Shown: positions 28,467 to 45,993, counted from the stretch's first letter. The stretch is 64,000 nt of DNA from Gordonia terrae (GCF_001698225.1 NZ_CP016594.1:3162001-3226000); one strand, 5' to 3'. The notes: generated by a model not told the origin, from the letters alone. Made by a program: numbers and translations.

Positions 28467-29376
28467 GATTCCTCCTCCGGTACGACGACGGTGGTGCCCG
28501 TCGAACTCTCGGTCAGCAGTTCGGCGAGCACGGAATGTGCCACGCGGCCGTCGATCACGTGGGCACGGTCGACGCCACCGGTGACCGCGCGCAGACAGGC
28601 CTCCATCTTGGGGACCATGCCCGAGTCGAGTGACGGCAGCAGTCCGGTCAGTGTGTCGGTGTCGATCCGGGACACCAGGGATCCGCGATCGGGCCAGTTC
28701 GTGTACAGACCCTCGACGTCGGTGAGCATCACCAGTCGGGACGCACCGAGCGCCTCGGCCAGCGCCCCGGCGGCGGTGTCGGCGTTGATGTTGTGGACCA
28801 CGCCGTCGCGGTCCGGGGCGATCGTGGAGACGACCGGGATACGGCCGGCGGCGACCAGATCCAGAACCGCCGAGGTGTTGACCGACGCGATGTCGCCGAC
28901 GAGGCCGATGTCGGTCGGAACCCCCTCGACGAGCACCGTCCGCCGCGAAGCGGTGAACAGGTGCGCGTCCTCGCCGGTGATGCCGACGGCGTACGGGCCG
29001 TGCGAGTTGATCAACCCGACGAGTTCGCGCCCGACCTGTCCGAACAGCACCATCCGGGCCACGTCCATCACTTCGGGGGTGGTCACGCGGAATCCGCCCT
29101 TGAACTCCCCCTGCAGACCGAGCCGCTTCAGCATCGCCGAGATCTGCGGCCCGCCACCGTGAACCACCACGGGATGCATCCCACATGCGCGCAGGAAGAC
29201 CATGTCCGCGGCGAACGCCTTCTTCAACTCGTCGTCGACCATGGCGTTGCCGCCGTACTTGACGACGACGGTCGCGCCCGCGAGTCGTTGCAGCGCGGGC
29301 AGCGCCTCGGCGAGGACCTTCGCCTTCGCGAGACCTGCGGCGGGGTCGATCGGGTGGACTCCCGATGTCGTCTCGC

Positions 29377-29380
<4 letters not shown>
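28463..29380 (-). CDS. argB: Acetylglutamate kinase
   Basis: ArgB (305 aa) phosphorylates N-acetylglutamate. Visible family motifs are VVKYGGNAM near residue 42 (nucleotide binding), VVHGGGPQI and [17 protein letters not shown]. The length and the N-terminal extension before the first strand fit the arginine-inhibited hexameric type. ATG 29380 overlaps the argJ stop as ATGA. Confidence 0.96.
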
Positions 29381-31727
<2,347 letters not shown>

Positions 31728-31765
31728 TCAATTCACGGCGGGGTGGTTCCCGCGCTGGGACCGGG

Positions 31766-34243
31766 TCAGCGCAGACGGGCACCCACCCGGGAGGCCGCGG
31801 CGTCGACGGCGGCCAGCTTCGCCTCGTTGGCCTCGTCTTCGGTGAGAGTCCGATCGGCCGCGCGGAACCGCAGCGAGAACGTGAGCGACTTGTTGCCCGC
31901 GCCGACCTGCTCCCCGGTGAAGACGTCGAACAATGCGATGTCCTCGAGCAGGTCGCCGGCTCCGTCGCGGAGTGCGGCCTGGACGTCCGCGGCCGGGACC
32001 TCACCGCCGACCACGACGTTGACGTCCTGCAGGACAGCCGGGAACACCGACACCGACGGCGCCGGGAGTCGCTGGTCCAGGGGAAGCGCATCGATGTCGA
32101 TCTCCACGGCGCAGGTCCGCTTGGGCAGGTGCGCCCGCTCCAGCACAGCCGGATGCAGCTCGCCCGCGTAACCGACCGTGCGGCCGTCGACCGTGAGCCG
32201 CGCACAGCGGCCCGGATGCCACGGCCGGTGATCGTCGGCGGTGAGCTCGACGGTCACCCCCGCCGCCCGGCCGATCGTGCGGGCCGCCTCGAAGGCGTCG
32301 AGGTGATCGGCAGCGCGTCCCGGCCCCCAGGGCCCGGCGGGATCGCGCAATCCGGTGAGCACGACGCCGACGTGCAGCGGCTGATGCGGCAGTGAGGCGT
32401 CGAGTGCGGCGATCTCCTCGTCGGTCGGGCGACGCGTCACATCGAGCGCGTCGACAGCGGCCACGTGATCACCGGCGATGACGACCTGTCCGATGGTGAA
32501 CAGCGACAGGTCACGCTGTCCGCGGGCGATGTTGCGCGCCGCCATCTCCAGGAGGCCCGGAAGCAGAGTGGTGTTCAGTTCGGGACGGTCGGACTCGAGC
32601 GGGTTGAGGACCTTGACGGTGCGTCGGCGTTCGTCGTCGGCCGGGAGGTCCCACAGGTCGAAGACGCCGGACGGCATGAACGGGTACGGCAGGACCTCGA
32701 CGTAGCCGTCGAGCGCCAAAGTGCGGCCGACGCTGCGTCGACGACGTTGAACCGGGGTGAGCCCGGTGCCGCCCGGCGCCCGGGGCACCACCGCGGGGAT
32801 GTCCTCGAGGCCTTCGAGCCGGAGGACCTCCTCCACGAGGTCGGCGCGCTGCCGGAGGTCGGGGCGCCACGAGGGCGGGAACACGTCGAGCTCGTCGGTT
32901 CCGGTCACCACGCAGCCGACCTCGGTCAGCCTGGTCAGGGTGGTGCCGGGCGGATACCCGATACCCGCGACGCGATCGGGTTCGTCGGCCGGGATCGAGA
33001 TCGTCGACCGGATCGGGGTCTGGACGTGCGTCTCCGACAGCGGGGATGCGACGGTACCGCCGGCGATCTCGACGATCAGTCCGGCCGCACGGTCGGAGGC
33101 CACCGCGGTGATCTCAGGGTCGACGACCCGCTCGAATCTCTTGCTGGCCTCCGATGTCAGCTTGTGGCGCTTCGCGGTGCGGAAGACACGAACCGGGTCG
33201 AACGTCGCCGACTCCAGCAGCACGGTGGTGGTCTCCGGCCCCACCTCGGTGCTCGCGCCGCCCATGACGCCGGCCAGGGCGATCGGCCCGGTGTCATCGG
33301 TGATCAGCACATCCTCGGGGTCGAGGACGCGCACGGTGTCGTCGAGGGTGGTGAGCTTCTCCCCCGGTTGTGCCGAACGGACGGAGACGGTGCCCGTGAT
33401 CCGGTCGGCGTCGAAGGCGTGCAGTGGCTGCCCGAGCTCGATCATCACGTAGTTGGTGATGTCGACGATCGCCGAGATCGGGCGGATCCCCGCGACCATG
33501 AGCCGCTTCTGCATCCACCACGGCGAGATGGCCGTGGGGTCGACGCCGGTGATCACCCGCGCGGTGTAGCGCGTGGCGCCGGAGTTCTCGTCGATGGCGA
33601 CGGGCCACGCCGGGACCGAACCGTCGTCCGGCAGGTCCGCCGATCGCAATCCCGGATCGACGAACGGAACCCCGAAGCTGCCGGCGAGTTCGCGCCCGAG
33701 TCCGCGCACCGAGAACGCGTAACCGCGGTCCGGCGTCACGTTCACGTCGATGGCCGCGTCGTCGAGTCCGAGCACCTCGCGGGCGTCGGCACCGGGCTCG
33801 GCGGTTCCGGGCGCGAGGACGAGGATGCCGCTGTGATCGGTACCGATCCCCAGCTCGGAGACCGAACAGATCATGCCGTCGGAAACGCGTCCATAGGTCT
33901 TGCGCGAGGCGATCTCGAACGGACCGGGGAGCACGACGCCGGGCAGGGCCGCGACGATCAGATCACCCTCGGCGAAGTTGCGTGCACCGCAGACGATTCC
34001 GCGCGGCTCGGCCTCACCGACCGCGACCGTGCAGAACCGGATCGGCTTCTTGAACTCGGTGAGTTCCTCGATGGTCTCGACGCGACCGATCACAAGCGGG
34101 CCGGTGATCTCCGGGAACTGCTCGATGTCCTCGATCTCGAAACCCACGCGGACGAAACCGGCGTCGATCTCCTCGGTCGTGGCCGACCACTGCGGGTCGC
34201 CGGCGCGGAGGGCCTCGGTGTACCAGGACTGTGGTGCACGCAC
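31766..34243 (-). CDS. pheT: Phenylalanyl-tRNA synthetase beta subunit
   Basis: PheT (825 aa) forms the alpha2-beta2 synthetase with PheS. It has the N-terminal motif MRAPQSWYTEALRAG, an OB-fold tRNA-binding domain (about residues 40-150), B3/B4 editing and B5 domains (e.g. ISAIVDITNYVMIELGQPLHAFD) and a C-terminal anticodon-binding domain (SVFPAVLQDVNVVV to the end). GTG 34243 has no clear ribosome-binding site; it lies 63 bp after the pheS stop, so the two should share a transcript. Confidence 0.96.
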   Translation of the reverse strand: MRAPQSWYTEALRAGDPQWSATTEEIDAGFVRVGFEIEDIEQFPEITGPLVIGRVETIEELTEFKKPIRFCTVAVGEAEPRGIVCGARNFAEGDLIVAALPGVVLPGPFEIASRKTYGRVSDGMICSVSELGIGTDHSGILVLAPGTAEPGADAREVLGLDDAAIDVNVTPDRGYAFSVRGLGRELAGSFGVPFVDPGLRSADLPDDGSVPAWPVAIDENSGATRYTARVITGVDPTAISPWWMQKRLMVAGIRPISAIVDITNYVMIELGQPLHAFDADRITGTVSVRSAQPGEKLTTLDDTVRVLDPEDVLITDDTGPIALAGVMGGASTEVGPETTTVLLESATFDPVRVFRTAKRHKLTSEASKRFERVVDPEITAVASDRAAGLIVEIAGGTVASPLSETHVQTPIRSTISIPADEPDRVAGIGYPPGTTLTRLTEVGCVVTGTDELDVFPPSWRPDLRQRADLVEEVLRLEGLEDIPAVVPRAPGGTGLTPVQRRRRSVGRTLALDGYVEVLPYPFMPSGVFDLWDLPADDERRRTVKVLNPLESDRPELNTTLLPGLLEMAARNIARGQRDLSLFTIGQVVIAGDHVAAVDALDVTRRPTDEEIAALDASLPHQPLHVGVVLTGLRDPAGPWGPGRAADHLDAFEAARTIGRAAGVTVELTADDHRPWHPGRCARLTVDGRTVGYAGELHPAVLERAHLPKRTCAVEIDIDALPLDQRLPAPSVSVFPAVLQDVNVVVGGEVPAADVQAALRDGAGDLLEDIALFDVFTGEQVGAGNKSLTFSLRFRAADRTLTEDEANEAKLAAVDAAASRVGARLR

Positions 34244-34306
34244 TGTGTATCAACTACTTTCGTCGCGTCGTGAGAAGTCGGCGGGGTCGGTCCGGGCCGG
34301 ACGAGG

Positions 34307-36894
<2,588 letters not shown>

Positions 36895-37053
36895 GGCGTC
36901 AGTCTCGGCCGCCGTCGCCGGGCGGGCCTGAGCAAAACTACTCGGCCGGGGTCAGCAATCCCCGTGCCGACCAACCGCTCCGGGACGCTCGGAGCCCGGC
37001 AGCGTCGACCGCGGCGGCCCGGTCCGTGCTGACCGGACCGCCGGCCCAGGACT

Positions 37054-39537
37054 CTACTTGCCGAAACCGGCCCGCTTGAGCGCGTCGGCCATCGCCCCGC
37101 TGGGCGCCGGCCGGCGATCGTTGCGGTTCCCGCCCCGGTTGCCCTGGCTCCCCCGGGCGCCCTGGCCCTGGGGGGCGCCGCGAGTACCGCCGCGCTGGTC
37201 GTTCCGGCGCGGCTGACCACCACGCGGACCATCGTCACGTCCCTGCCCACGGGGTGCGCGAGCAGGCTTGCCGTCGGAGCCCGGCTCATCGTCGAGCCGC
37301 AACGAGAGCCCGATGCGCTTGCGCTCCACATCCACGTCCATGACCTTCACCTTCACGATGTCACCGGACTTGACGACCTCGTGGGGATCGGAGACGAAGC
37401 GATGCGCCATCGCCGAGACATGGACGAGCCCGTCCTGGTGCACACCCACGTCGACGAACGCACCGAAGGCGGCCACATTGGTGACCTGACCCTCGAGGAC
37501 CATGCCCGGCGTCAGGTCGGAGACCTTCTCGATGCCGGTGGCGAACGTCGCGGTCTTGAACTCGGGACGCGGGTCACGTCCTGGCTTGTCGAGTTCGGCG
37601 ATGATGTCGACGACGGTCGGACGACCGAAGGTCTCGTCGACGAACTCCTCGGGACGCAGCTTGGTGAGGGTCGGGGTGTCACCGATCAGCGACCGGACAT
37701 CCGTGCCCACCTTCTCGATGATGCGGGTGACGACCGGATACGCCTCGGGGTGCACGCTCGACGCATCCAGCGGGTTGTCGCCATCGGCGATGCGCAGGAA
37801 GCCTGCGCACTGTTCGAACGCCTTGGGTCCGAGCCGGGGCACCGCGGTGATCTGCTTGCGGTCCCGGAACGCACCATTGGTGTCACGATGCGCGACAATC
37901 GATTCCGCGAGTCCCGCGGTGATGCCGGACACCCGGGACAGCAGGGGCACCGAGGCCGTGTTCACGTCCACACCGACCGCGTTCACCGCGTCTTCGACGA
38001 CCGCGCCGAGCGACCGCGCGAGCAGGGTCTCGGAGATGTCGTGCTGGTACTGGCCGACCCCGATGGACTTCGGGTCGATCTTCACGAGTTCCGCGAGCGG
38101 ATCCTGCAGACGGCGGGCGATCGAGACCGCGCCGCGGATGGAGACGTCGAGGTCGGGCAGCTCCTTCGACGCGTAGGCCGATGCGGAGTACACCGAGGCA
38201 CCCGCCTCGGACACGACGACGCTCGTCGGCGGCTTCTTGCCGGCCTCCTTGATCGCGGACAGGAGTTCACCGGCGAGCGCGTCGGTCTCCCGCGAGGCGG
38301 TGCCGTTGCCGATCGCGATGAGTTCGACACCGTGCTTCTCGACGAGTGCGCCCAGCACGGCCAGCGCGCCGGACTTGTCCCGTCGCGGCTCGTGCGGATA
38401 GATCGTCGCGTGGTCGACGACCCTGCCGGTCGCGTTCACCACCGCGACCTTCACGCCGGTGCGCAGACCGGGATCGAGGCCCATCGTCGTTCGGGACCCG
38501 GCGGGCGCCGCCAGTAGGAGGTCCTTGAGGTTCGTGGCGAACACCGCGACCGCGTCGGCCTCCGCGGCCTGACGCAGCCGCATCCGGACGTCGAGCGACA
38601 GCCCGACGAAGAGCTTGGTGCGCCACGCCCAGCGCACCGTGTCGGTGAGCCAGCGGTCGGCGGGGCGGCCCTGATCGGCGATGCCGAAACGGGCGGCGAT
38701 CCGCTGTTCGTACGGGCCGGGGCCGGCAGGTCGCTCAGCCGCTTCCGGGTCGGCGTCGAGGGTGACCGAGAGGATCTCCTCGCGCTCACCGCGCAGCACG
38801 GCCAGGACCCGGTGCGACGGCAACGAGGTGAACGGCTCGGAGAACTCGAAGTAGTCAGCGAACTTGGCGCCGGCCGACTCTTTGCCCTCGCGAACCGCAG
38901 TGCGCAGCACGCCCGTCTGCCACATCAGCTCGCGGAGTTCGCCGACCAGGTCGGCGTCTTCGGCGAACCGCTCCACGGCGATCGCGCGGGCACCGTCGAG
39001 TTGTTCGGCGGTGAACGTCGACGGATCCGTCGTCGGGTCCGAGAGCAGCGCATCGGCCACGGGCTCGTGCCCGGCCTCGCGCGCGATCTGGGCCTTGGTG
39101 CGGCGCTTGGGCTTGTACGGGAGGTAGATGTCCTCGAGGCGGGCCTTGGTGTCGGCTTCGAGGATGCGTGCGTCGAGGGCGGCGTCGAGCTTGCCCTGCG
39201 CGGCGATCGATTCGCGGACCGCCTGGCGACGGGCCTCGAGGTCGCGCAGGTAGCCGAGACGCTCGTCGAGCGTGCGGAGTTGCGCGTCGTCGAGGCCGCC
39301 GGTGGCCTCTTTGCGGTACCGGGCGACGAACGGGACCGTCGACCCGCCGTCGAGCAGTTCGATGGCCGAACGCACCTGACCGACCCCCACCCCGAGTTCG
39401 GCGGCGATCGCCGAGGCGATGCGGGAGTTCACAACCGCGGGATCGGGCGCGGGCACCGTCTGCGGTGCCGCGGCCGGCGAGTCGGGAGTCGCGGGTGCGG
39501 GTTCGGGCGCGGAGTCGGGTGACACAGTTTCTGACAC
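37054..39537 (-). CDS. tex: Tex family transcription/RNA-binding protein
   Basis: Tex (827 aa) is a conserved nucleic-acid-binding protein related to Spt6. The order is Tex N-terminal helices, YqgF-like nuclease fold (TTMGLDPGLRTGVKVAVVN), helix-hairpin-helix region (NTASVPLLSRVSGITAGLAESIV) and one S1 domain (about 679-748, GQVTNVAAFGAFVDVGVHQDG). Two extra low-complexity ends stand out: an N-terminal Pro/Ala tract and an Arg/Gly/Gln-rich tail (about 757-810, RGG-like) that may bind RNA. GTG 39537 is chosen because residues further upstream are arginine-rich nonsense overlapping the methyltransferase gene. Confidence 0.93.
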   Translation of the reverse strand: MSETVSPDSAPEPAPATPDSPAAAPQTVPAPDPAVVNSRIASAIAAELGVGVGQVRSAIELLDGGSTVPFVARYRKEATGGLDDAQLRTLDERLGYLRDLEARRQAVRESIAAQGKLDAALDARILEADTKARLEDIYLPYKPKRRTKAQIAREAGHEPVADALLSDPTTDPSTFTAEQLDGARAIAVERFAEDADLVGELRELMWQTGVLRTAVREGKESAGAKFADYFEFSEPFTSLPSHRVLAVLRGEREEILSVTLDADPEAAERPAGPGPYEQRIAARFGIADQGRPADRWLTDTVRWAWRTKLFVGLSLDVRMRLRQAAEADAVAVFATNLKDLLLAAPAGSRTTMGLDPGLRTGVKVAVVNATGRVVDHATIYPHEPRRDKSGALAVLGALVEKHGVELIAIGNGTASRETDALAGELLSAIKEAGKKPPTSVVVSEAGASVYSASAYASKELPDLDVSIRGAVSIARRLQDPLAELVKIDPKSIGVGQYQHDISETLLARSLGAVVEDAVNAVGVDVNTASVPLLSRVSGITAGLAESIVAHRDTNGAFRDRKQITAVPRLGPKAFEQCAGFLRIADGDNPLDASSVHPEAYPVVTRIIEKVGTDVRSLIGDTPTLTKLRPEEFVDETFGRPTVVDIIAELDKPGRDPRPEFKTATFATGIEKVSDLTPGMVLEGQVTNVAAFGAFVDVGVHQDGLVHVSAMAHRFVSDPHEVVKSGDIVKVKVMDVDVERKRIGLSLRLDDEPGSDGKPARAPRGQGRDDGPRGGQPRRNDQRGGTRGAPQGQGARGSQGNRGGNRNDRRPAPSGAMADALKRAGFGK

Positions 39538-39571
39538 GATCGCCGACCCTACCGGCCGACTCGGACAGCGG

Positions 39572-40381
39572 TCAGACTCGACCCGCCGCGCCGTGGACAC
39601 GCGCGCTCTCGTACAGACAGATGGCCGCCGCGGCAGCGACATTCAGGCTCTCCGCGCGTCCGCGGATCGGAATGGACACACGGTGGTCCGCCGAACGCTG
39701 CACGTCGGCCGGCAACCCATGTGCCTCGTTGCCGAACAGCCAGGCGACCCGGCCGGAGAGCACATCGGCCGCGGAGTCCAGGTCGACCTCGCCGTCGGCC
39801 GCCGTCGCCAGCAGCGTGATGCCGGTGGCGCGGATGGCGTCGAGCGCGTCGTCGACGGAACGCTCGCGCACCACGGGCACCGTGAACACGCTCCCCGCGC
39901 TCGCCCGGACACACTTGCCGTTGTGCGGGTCGACGGCGTCGCCGAGCAGGACGACGGCGTCCGCGCCCATCGCATCCGCACACCGGATCAGCGTGCCCGC
40001 GTTTCCGGGTTCACGCGCCTCGACGGCGATGGCGAGAAGCCGCGGCGCCTCGGTGAGGACTGCCTCGAGCGACACGTCGAGGAGCGGGCAGATCGCGAAG
40101 ATTCCTGCGGGCGTAGAGGTCTCACCGAGTTTCGACGCGGCGCGGGCCGTGATCACCGACACCGGGACGCCCGCCGCCGTCGCGGCGTCGACCAGTTCGC
40201 GGTGGCGTGGCTGCTCGTCTTCGGCGACCAGGAGCACCTCGATCCGTCCGACGGCGAGCGCCGACGCGACGGCGTTCGCCCCTTCGGCGAGGAATCGGCC
40301 CTGCTCGCGCCGCTCGGCGGAGCGATGCAGCTTCGCATACGACACGACCCGCGAGGATCGCTCGGACAGGATCTCCGTCAT
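39572..40381 (-). CDS. SpoU/TrmH family RNA 2'-O-methyltransferase (TsnR-like)
   Basis: This SPOUT-class methyltransferase (269 aa) has an N-terminal substrate-binding domain (residues 1-100) and the three SpoU motifs: EAREPGNAGTLIRCADAMGAD, WLFGNEAHGLP and IPIRGRAESLNVAAAAAICLYE. The last two form the trefoil-knot SAM site. It likely modifies 23S rRNA, since it follows rplT by 47 bp, but the target base cannot be read from sequence. ATG 40381 lacks a strong ribosome-binding site. Confidence 0.92.
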   Translation of the reverse strand: MTEILSERSSRVVSYAKLHRSAERREQGRFLAEGANAVASALAVGRIEVLLVAEDEQPRHRELVDAATAAGVPVSVITARAASKLGETSTPAGIFAICPLLDVSLEAVLTEAPRLLAIAVEAREPGNAGTLIRCADAMGADAVVLLGDAVDPHNGKCVRASAGSVFTVPVVRERSVDDALDAIRATGITLLATAADGEVDLDSAADVLSGRVAWLFGNEAHGLPADVQRSADHRVSIPIRGRAESLNVAAAAAICLYESARVHGAAGRV

Positions 40382-40428
40382 CGGAGACTCGTCCGCGCGA
40401 CTCGCGGGTCGTGGGTGCTGGGGTGCAA

Positions 40429-40809
40429 TCAGGCAGCCGGGGCGTTGACGTCGGCCGGCAGCGCCTTGCGGGCGACCTCGACGAGACCGGTGAAGGCCTC
40501 GGGATCGGTGACGGCGATGTCCGCGAGAACCTTGCGGTCGACCTCGACACCAGCGGCCTTGAGGCCCTGGATGAGTCGGTTGTAGGTGATGTCGTTGGCG
40601 CGGGCCGCGGCGTTGATACGCGAGATCCACAGCTTGCGGAATTCACCCTTGCGCGCGCGACGGTCGCGGTAGGCGTAGGTCAGCGAGTGGAGCTGCTGCT
40701 CCTTCGCCTTGCGGTACAGGCGCGACCGCTGTCCGCGGTAGCCCTTGGAGGCCTCGAGGGTGGACCGACGCTTCTTCTGGGCGTTGACGGCCCTTTTCAC
40801 GCGTGCCAT
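40429..40809 (-). CDS. rplT: Ribosomal protein L20
   Basis: L20 (126 aa) is a basic 23S-binding assembly protein. Its N-terminus [15 protein letters not shown] and the [16 protein letters not shown] segment are diagnostic. ATG 40809 has AAAAGGA about 9 nt upstream. It is the third gene of infC-rpmI-rplT, 43 bp after rpmI. L20 commonly represses this operon by binding its own mRNA; two hairpins upstream of rpmI are candidate sites. Confidence 0.98.
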   Translation of the reverse strand: MARVKRAVNAQKKRRSTLEASKGYRGQRSRLYRKAKEQQLHSLTYAYRDRRARKGEFRKLWISRINAAARANDITYNRLIQGLKAAGVEVDRKVLADIAVTDPEAFTGLVEVARKALPADVNAPAA

Positions 40810-40852
40810 GTGTTAGATCCTTTTGCTTGTCAGATGTCTGGGGTCGCTGGCG

Positions 40853-41047
40853 TCAGCGGTTGAGCAGTCGCTTGATGCGCGGGGCGTCGTTCTCGCTGAC
40901 GACGGTGGTGCCGTCGAGACGGCGAGTGCGCTTGGACGACTTGTGCTCGAGCAGGTGGCGACGGTTGGCCTTCTGGCGCACGATCTTCCCGCTGCCGGTC
41001 ACCTTGAAGCGCTTCGCGGTGCCCTTGTGGGTCTTGCTCTTCGGCAT
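40853..41047 (-). CDS. rpmI: Ribosomal protein L35
   Basis: L35 (64 aa) shows the family pattern [20 protein letters not shown] and ends [11 protein letters not shown] 41047 has GAAGGAAG immediately upstream. It follows infC after an unusually long 131-bp spacer that holds two hairpins, which suggests separate control of rpmI-rplT. Confidence 0.98.
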   Translation of the reverse strand: MPKSKTHKGTAKRFKVTGSGKIVRQKANRRHLLEHKSSKRTRRLDGTTVVSENDAPRIKRLLNR

Positions 41048-41075
41048 GTTCTTCCTTCTCTCGGGCGAACTCGGG

Positions 41076-41099
41076 CACCGGACCTGGCGAGGTCCGGTG
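41076..41099 (-). promoter_or_regulatory. Perfect 10-bp hairpin before rpmI
   Basis: The transcript can fold CACCGGACCT and AGGTCCGGTG around a CGCC loop, without mismatch, about 28 nt upstream of the rpmI start and just before its ribosome-binding site. There is no U-run, so it is more likely a protein-binding or pausing structure than a full terminator. Confidence 0.6.
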
Positions 41100-41124
41100 T
41101 GTGTCCGGGTTCGCGTGTCTGATC

Positions 41125-41158
41125 TCGGCCGGAACGGATCGGACTCTCGTCCGGCCGA
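41125..41158 (-). promoter_or_regulatory. Second hairpin in the infC-rpmI spacer
   Basis: Arms TCGGCCGGA and TCCGGCCGA pair perfectly over nine bases with a 16-nt loop, about 20 bp past the infC stop. Together with the hairpin at 41076-41099 it gives a two-stem structure in front of rpmI. Confidence 0.5.
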
Positions 41159-41178
41159 TCGACTCAGTTCTCGTCCGC

Positions 41179-41763
<585 letters not shown>

Positions 41764-42096
41764 GGGGCCTCCTTGTTCAATCCTGCAGTGGTAACCGTCG
41801 CGTCGTGGCGAGGGACGTATGCAAGAGAACCTGCGGGACACCTCAGCAATGAAGCCCCGGGACTGATGTCCGCGGGGCTCCGATACCGACCGGTTCGTTC
41901 TCCGCATGCCAGAACTGACACACGTCGCCGTCGACATGCAGCTCAGCATCGTGGGATGCGATCTGCGACGATCTGCGACGATCGGCGTGAACCGGACCGT
42001 GCAACTGCGAGAACCTCGCGTCGAACGGTGGGAGCGGAACTCCACTTACGACCCCGGCGCATACCAGGGCGGTCGTGCTATGGGAGTCTAACAGCC
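41764..42096. other. Divergent intergenic region with the infC leader
   Basis: This 333-bp region separates infC from the divergent DUF1844 gene. It contains the infC ribosome-binding site, a strong hairpin (41853-41879) and a short tandem repeat of cgatctgcga at 41959-41985. The open frame that continues infC upstream is not conserved coding sequence. Promoters for both directions should lie here, but none is clear enough to place. Confidence 0.6.
41853..41879 (-). promoter_or_regulatory. Hairpin in the infC leader
   Basis: The minus-strand transcript folds AGCCCCG-C-GGAC against GTCC-CGGGGCT around ATCA, eleven pairs with one bulge, about 90 nt upstream of the infC start. No U-run follows it, so attenuation would need another factor; a binding site for a regulator is an alternative. 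Confidence 0.5.
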
Positions 42097-42522
42097 ATGG
42101 CCGAGAACTCCTATTCGTCACCTGCACCGTTACCCCCGGAGGGTGCGACGGACGGCGGCGCCGGAACGGGAGCTCCGGCGGACACCGATCTCGACAACGT
42201 CCGTGACCTGGGCGATATTCCGGCGATCGAGGTCATCACCCGGTCCATCGTTCTGCTGATGAGTGCGGCGGCCGAGAAGCTCGGGCTTGCCGAGGGCACA
42301 CCCGCGGAACGCATCGACCTGCCCGAGGCGCGCACCCTGATCACCGCCCTGGCCGGCATCGTCGACGCGTCGAAAGCGGATCTCGGCATCCATGCGGCAC
42401 CGATCCGTGACGGCCTGAAGAGTCTGCAGCTGGCGTTCCGCGAGGCCAGTGCATACCCGGACGAGCCCGGCGAGGGCCCGGGCGAGAAATACACCGGTCC
42501 GGTTCGCGCGCCCCGGAAGTAG
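42097..42522 (+). CDS. DUF1844 family protein
   Basis: This 141-residue protein matches the DUF1844 family found beside infC in Mycobacteriales. A disordered N-terminus of about 45 residues (Pro, Gly, Ala, Asp) precedes a helical core (IPAIEVITRSIVLLMSAAAEKLGL, then EARTLITALAGIVDAS). ATG 42097 has GGGAG 10 nt upstream. It is transcribed divergently from infC. The role is unknown. Confidence 0.88.
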   Translation: MAENSYSSPAPLPPEGATDGGAGTGAPADTDLDNVRDLGDIPAIEVITRSIVLLMSAAAEKLGLAEGTPAERIDLPEARTLITALAGIVDASKADLGIHAAPIRDGLKSLQLAFREASAYPDEPGEGPGEKYTGPVRAPRK

Positions 42523-42529
42523 GTGGCTC

Positions 42530-42535
42530 TACCCT
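42530..42535 (+). promoter_or_regulatory. -10 element for a leaderless gene at 42542
   Basis: TACCCT is followed by six bases and ATG 42542, the spacing expected if transcription starts on the A of the start codon. It lies in the 19-bp gap after the DUF1844 stop. No ribosome-binding site is present. Confidence 0.55.
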
Positions 42536-42541
42536 GGACCC

Positions 42542-42829
42542 ATGACGAATGCCGATGAGCCCGGGCGGTCCGACGAGATCGTCGATGCGGAGATCGTGCC
42601 GACCGGCCCGGTGCCGGGAGCGTTCCCCGATCCGAATTACTCCGACAGCGGGGTCCCGACCTTCGACTTCGTCCGCGACAAGATCGAGAACCGCATCACG
42701 ACTGCGATCGGCTCCCAGGAGCTCGCGGAGGCCGGCCCTGAGGGACAGAGCGTCGACGAGATGATGCGCAAGCGCGACGAAGCCGCGAAGAAGCGCCTCG
42801 AGGAGATCCGCAAGTCGATGGGGTCCTGA
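42542..42829 (+). CDS. Small conserved hypothetical protein
   Basis: The 95-residue protein has a variable acidic N-terminus, a central motif GVPTFDFVRDKIENRIT and a charged C-terminal helix (DEMMRKRDEAAKKRLEEIRK). It has no signal or membrane segment. The -10-like TACCCT six bases before ATG suggests a leaderless message. It ends 45 bp from the convergent end of uvrA. I cannot assign a function. Confidence 0.8.
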   Translation: MTNADEPGRSDEIVDAEIVPTGPVPGAFPDPNYSDSGVPTFDFVRDKIENRITTAIGSQELAEAGPEGQSVDEMMRKRDEAAKKRLEEIRKSMGS

Positions 42830-42874
42830 TCGACCTCGCTCCCCCGAATCGCGTTCCGCGCCACCGGTCTGCGG

Positions 42875-45757
<2,883 letters not shown>

Positions 45758-45806
45758 TGCAGTCCTTACATTCTCGAGTCACAGGGCGCACGGCCGGCGC
45801 ACGGGC

Positions 45807-45829
45807 ACAGTACCGACGGCCACCGACAA
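45807..45829 (-). promoter_or_regulatory. PafBC-type (RecA-NDp) DNA-damage promoter of uvrA
   Basis: The minus strand reads TTGTCGGTG, eight bases (GCCGTCGG), then TACTGT. This matches the mycobacterial LexA-independent damage promoter TTGTCRGTG-N8-TAnnnT exactly at every defined position. The predicted transcription start is about 45 nt before the uvrA GTG. Confidence 0.9.
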
Positions 45830-45987
45830 GATTGTCATCGCGAGCTCGCCCCGGAAAGATTCGGAGTTCGGTGACCGGGCGATCGGTCTCGCCGCCCGCG
45901 TGTCATTCCCCGAACCGATGATCCAGGATACGCGCGCCACGCGAACTCCCATGGTCACGACCGTCACATTCCGACGGCCTGCTGTCA

Positions 45988-45993
45988 TAGCCT
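45988..45993 (+). promoter_or_regulatory. -10 element for a leaderless MBL-fold gene
   Basis: TAGCCT is followed by GTCGAC and ATG 46000. The spacing places the transcription start on the start codon, and there is no Shine-Dalgarno sequence. Confidence 0.55.

Noticed and set aside
41764..42045. N-terminal extension of infC by about 94 codons
   Set aside because: The extension has no family similarity and includes leader structures. The ribosome-binding site and conserved N-terminus point to ATC 41763.
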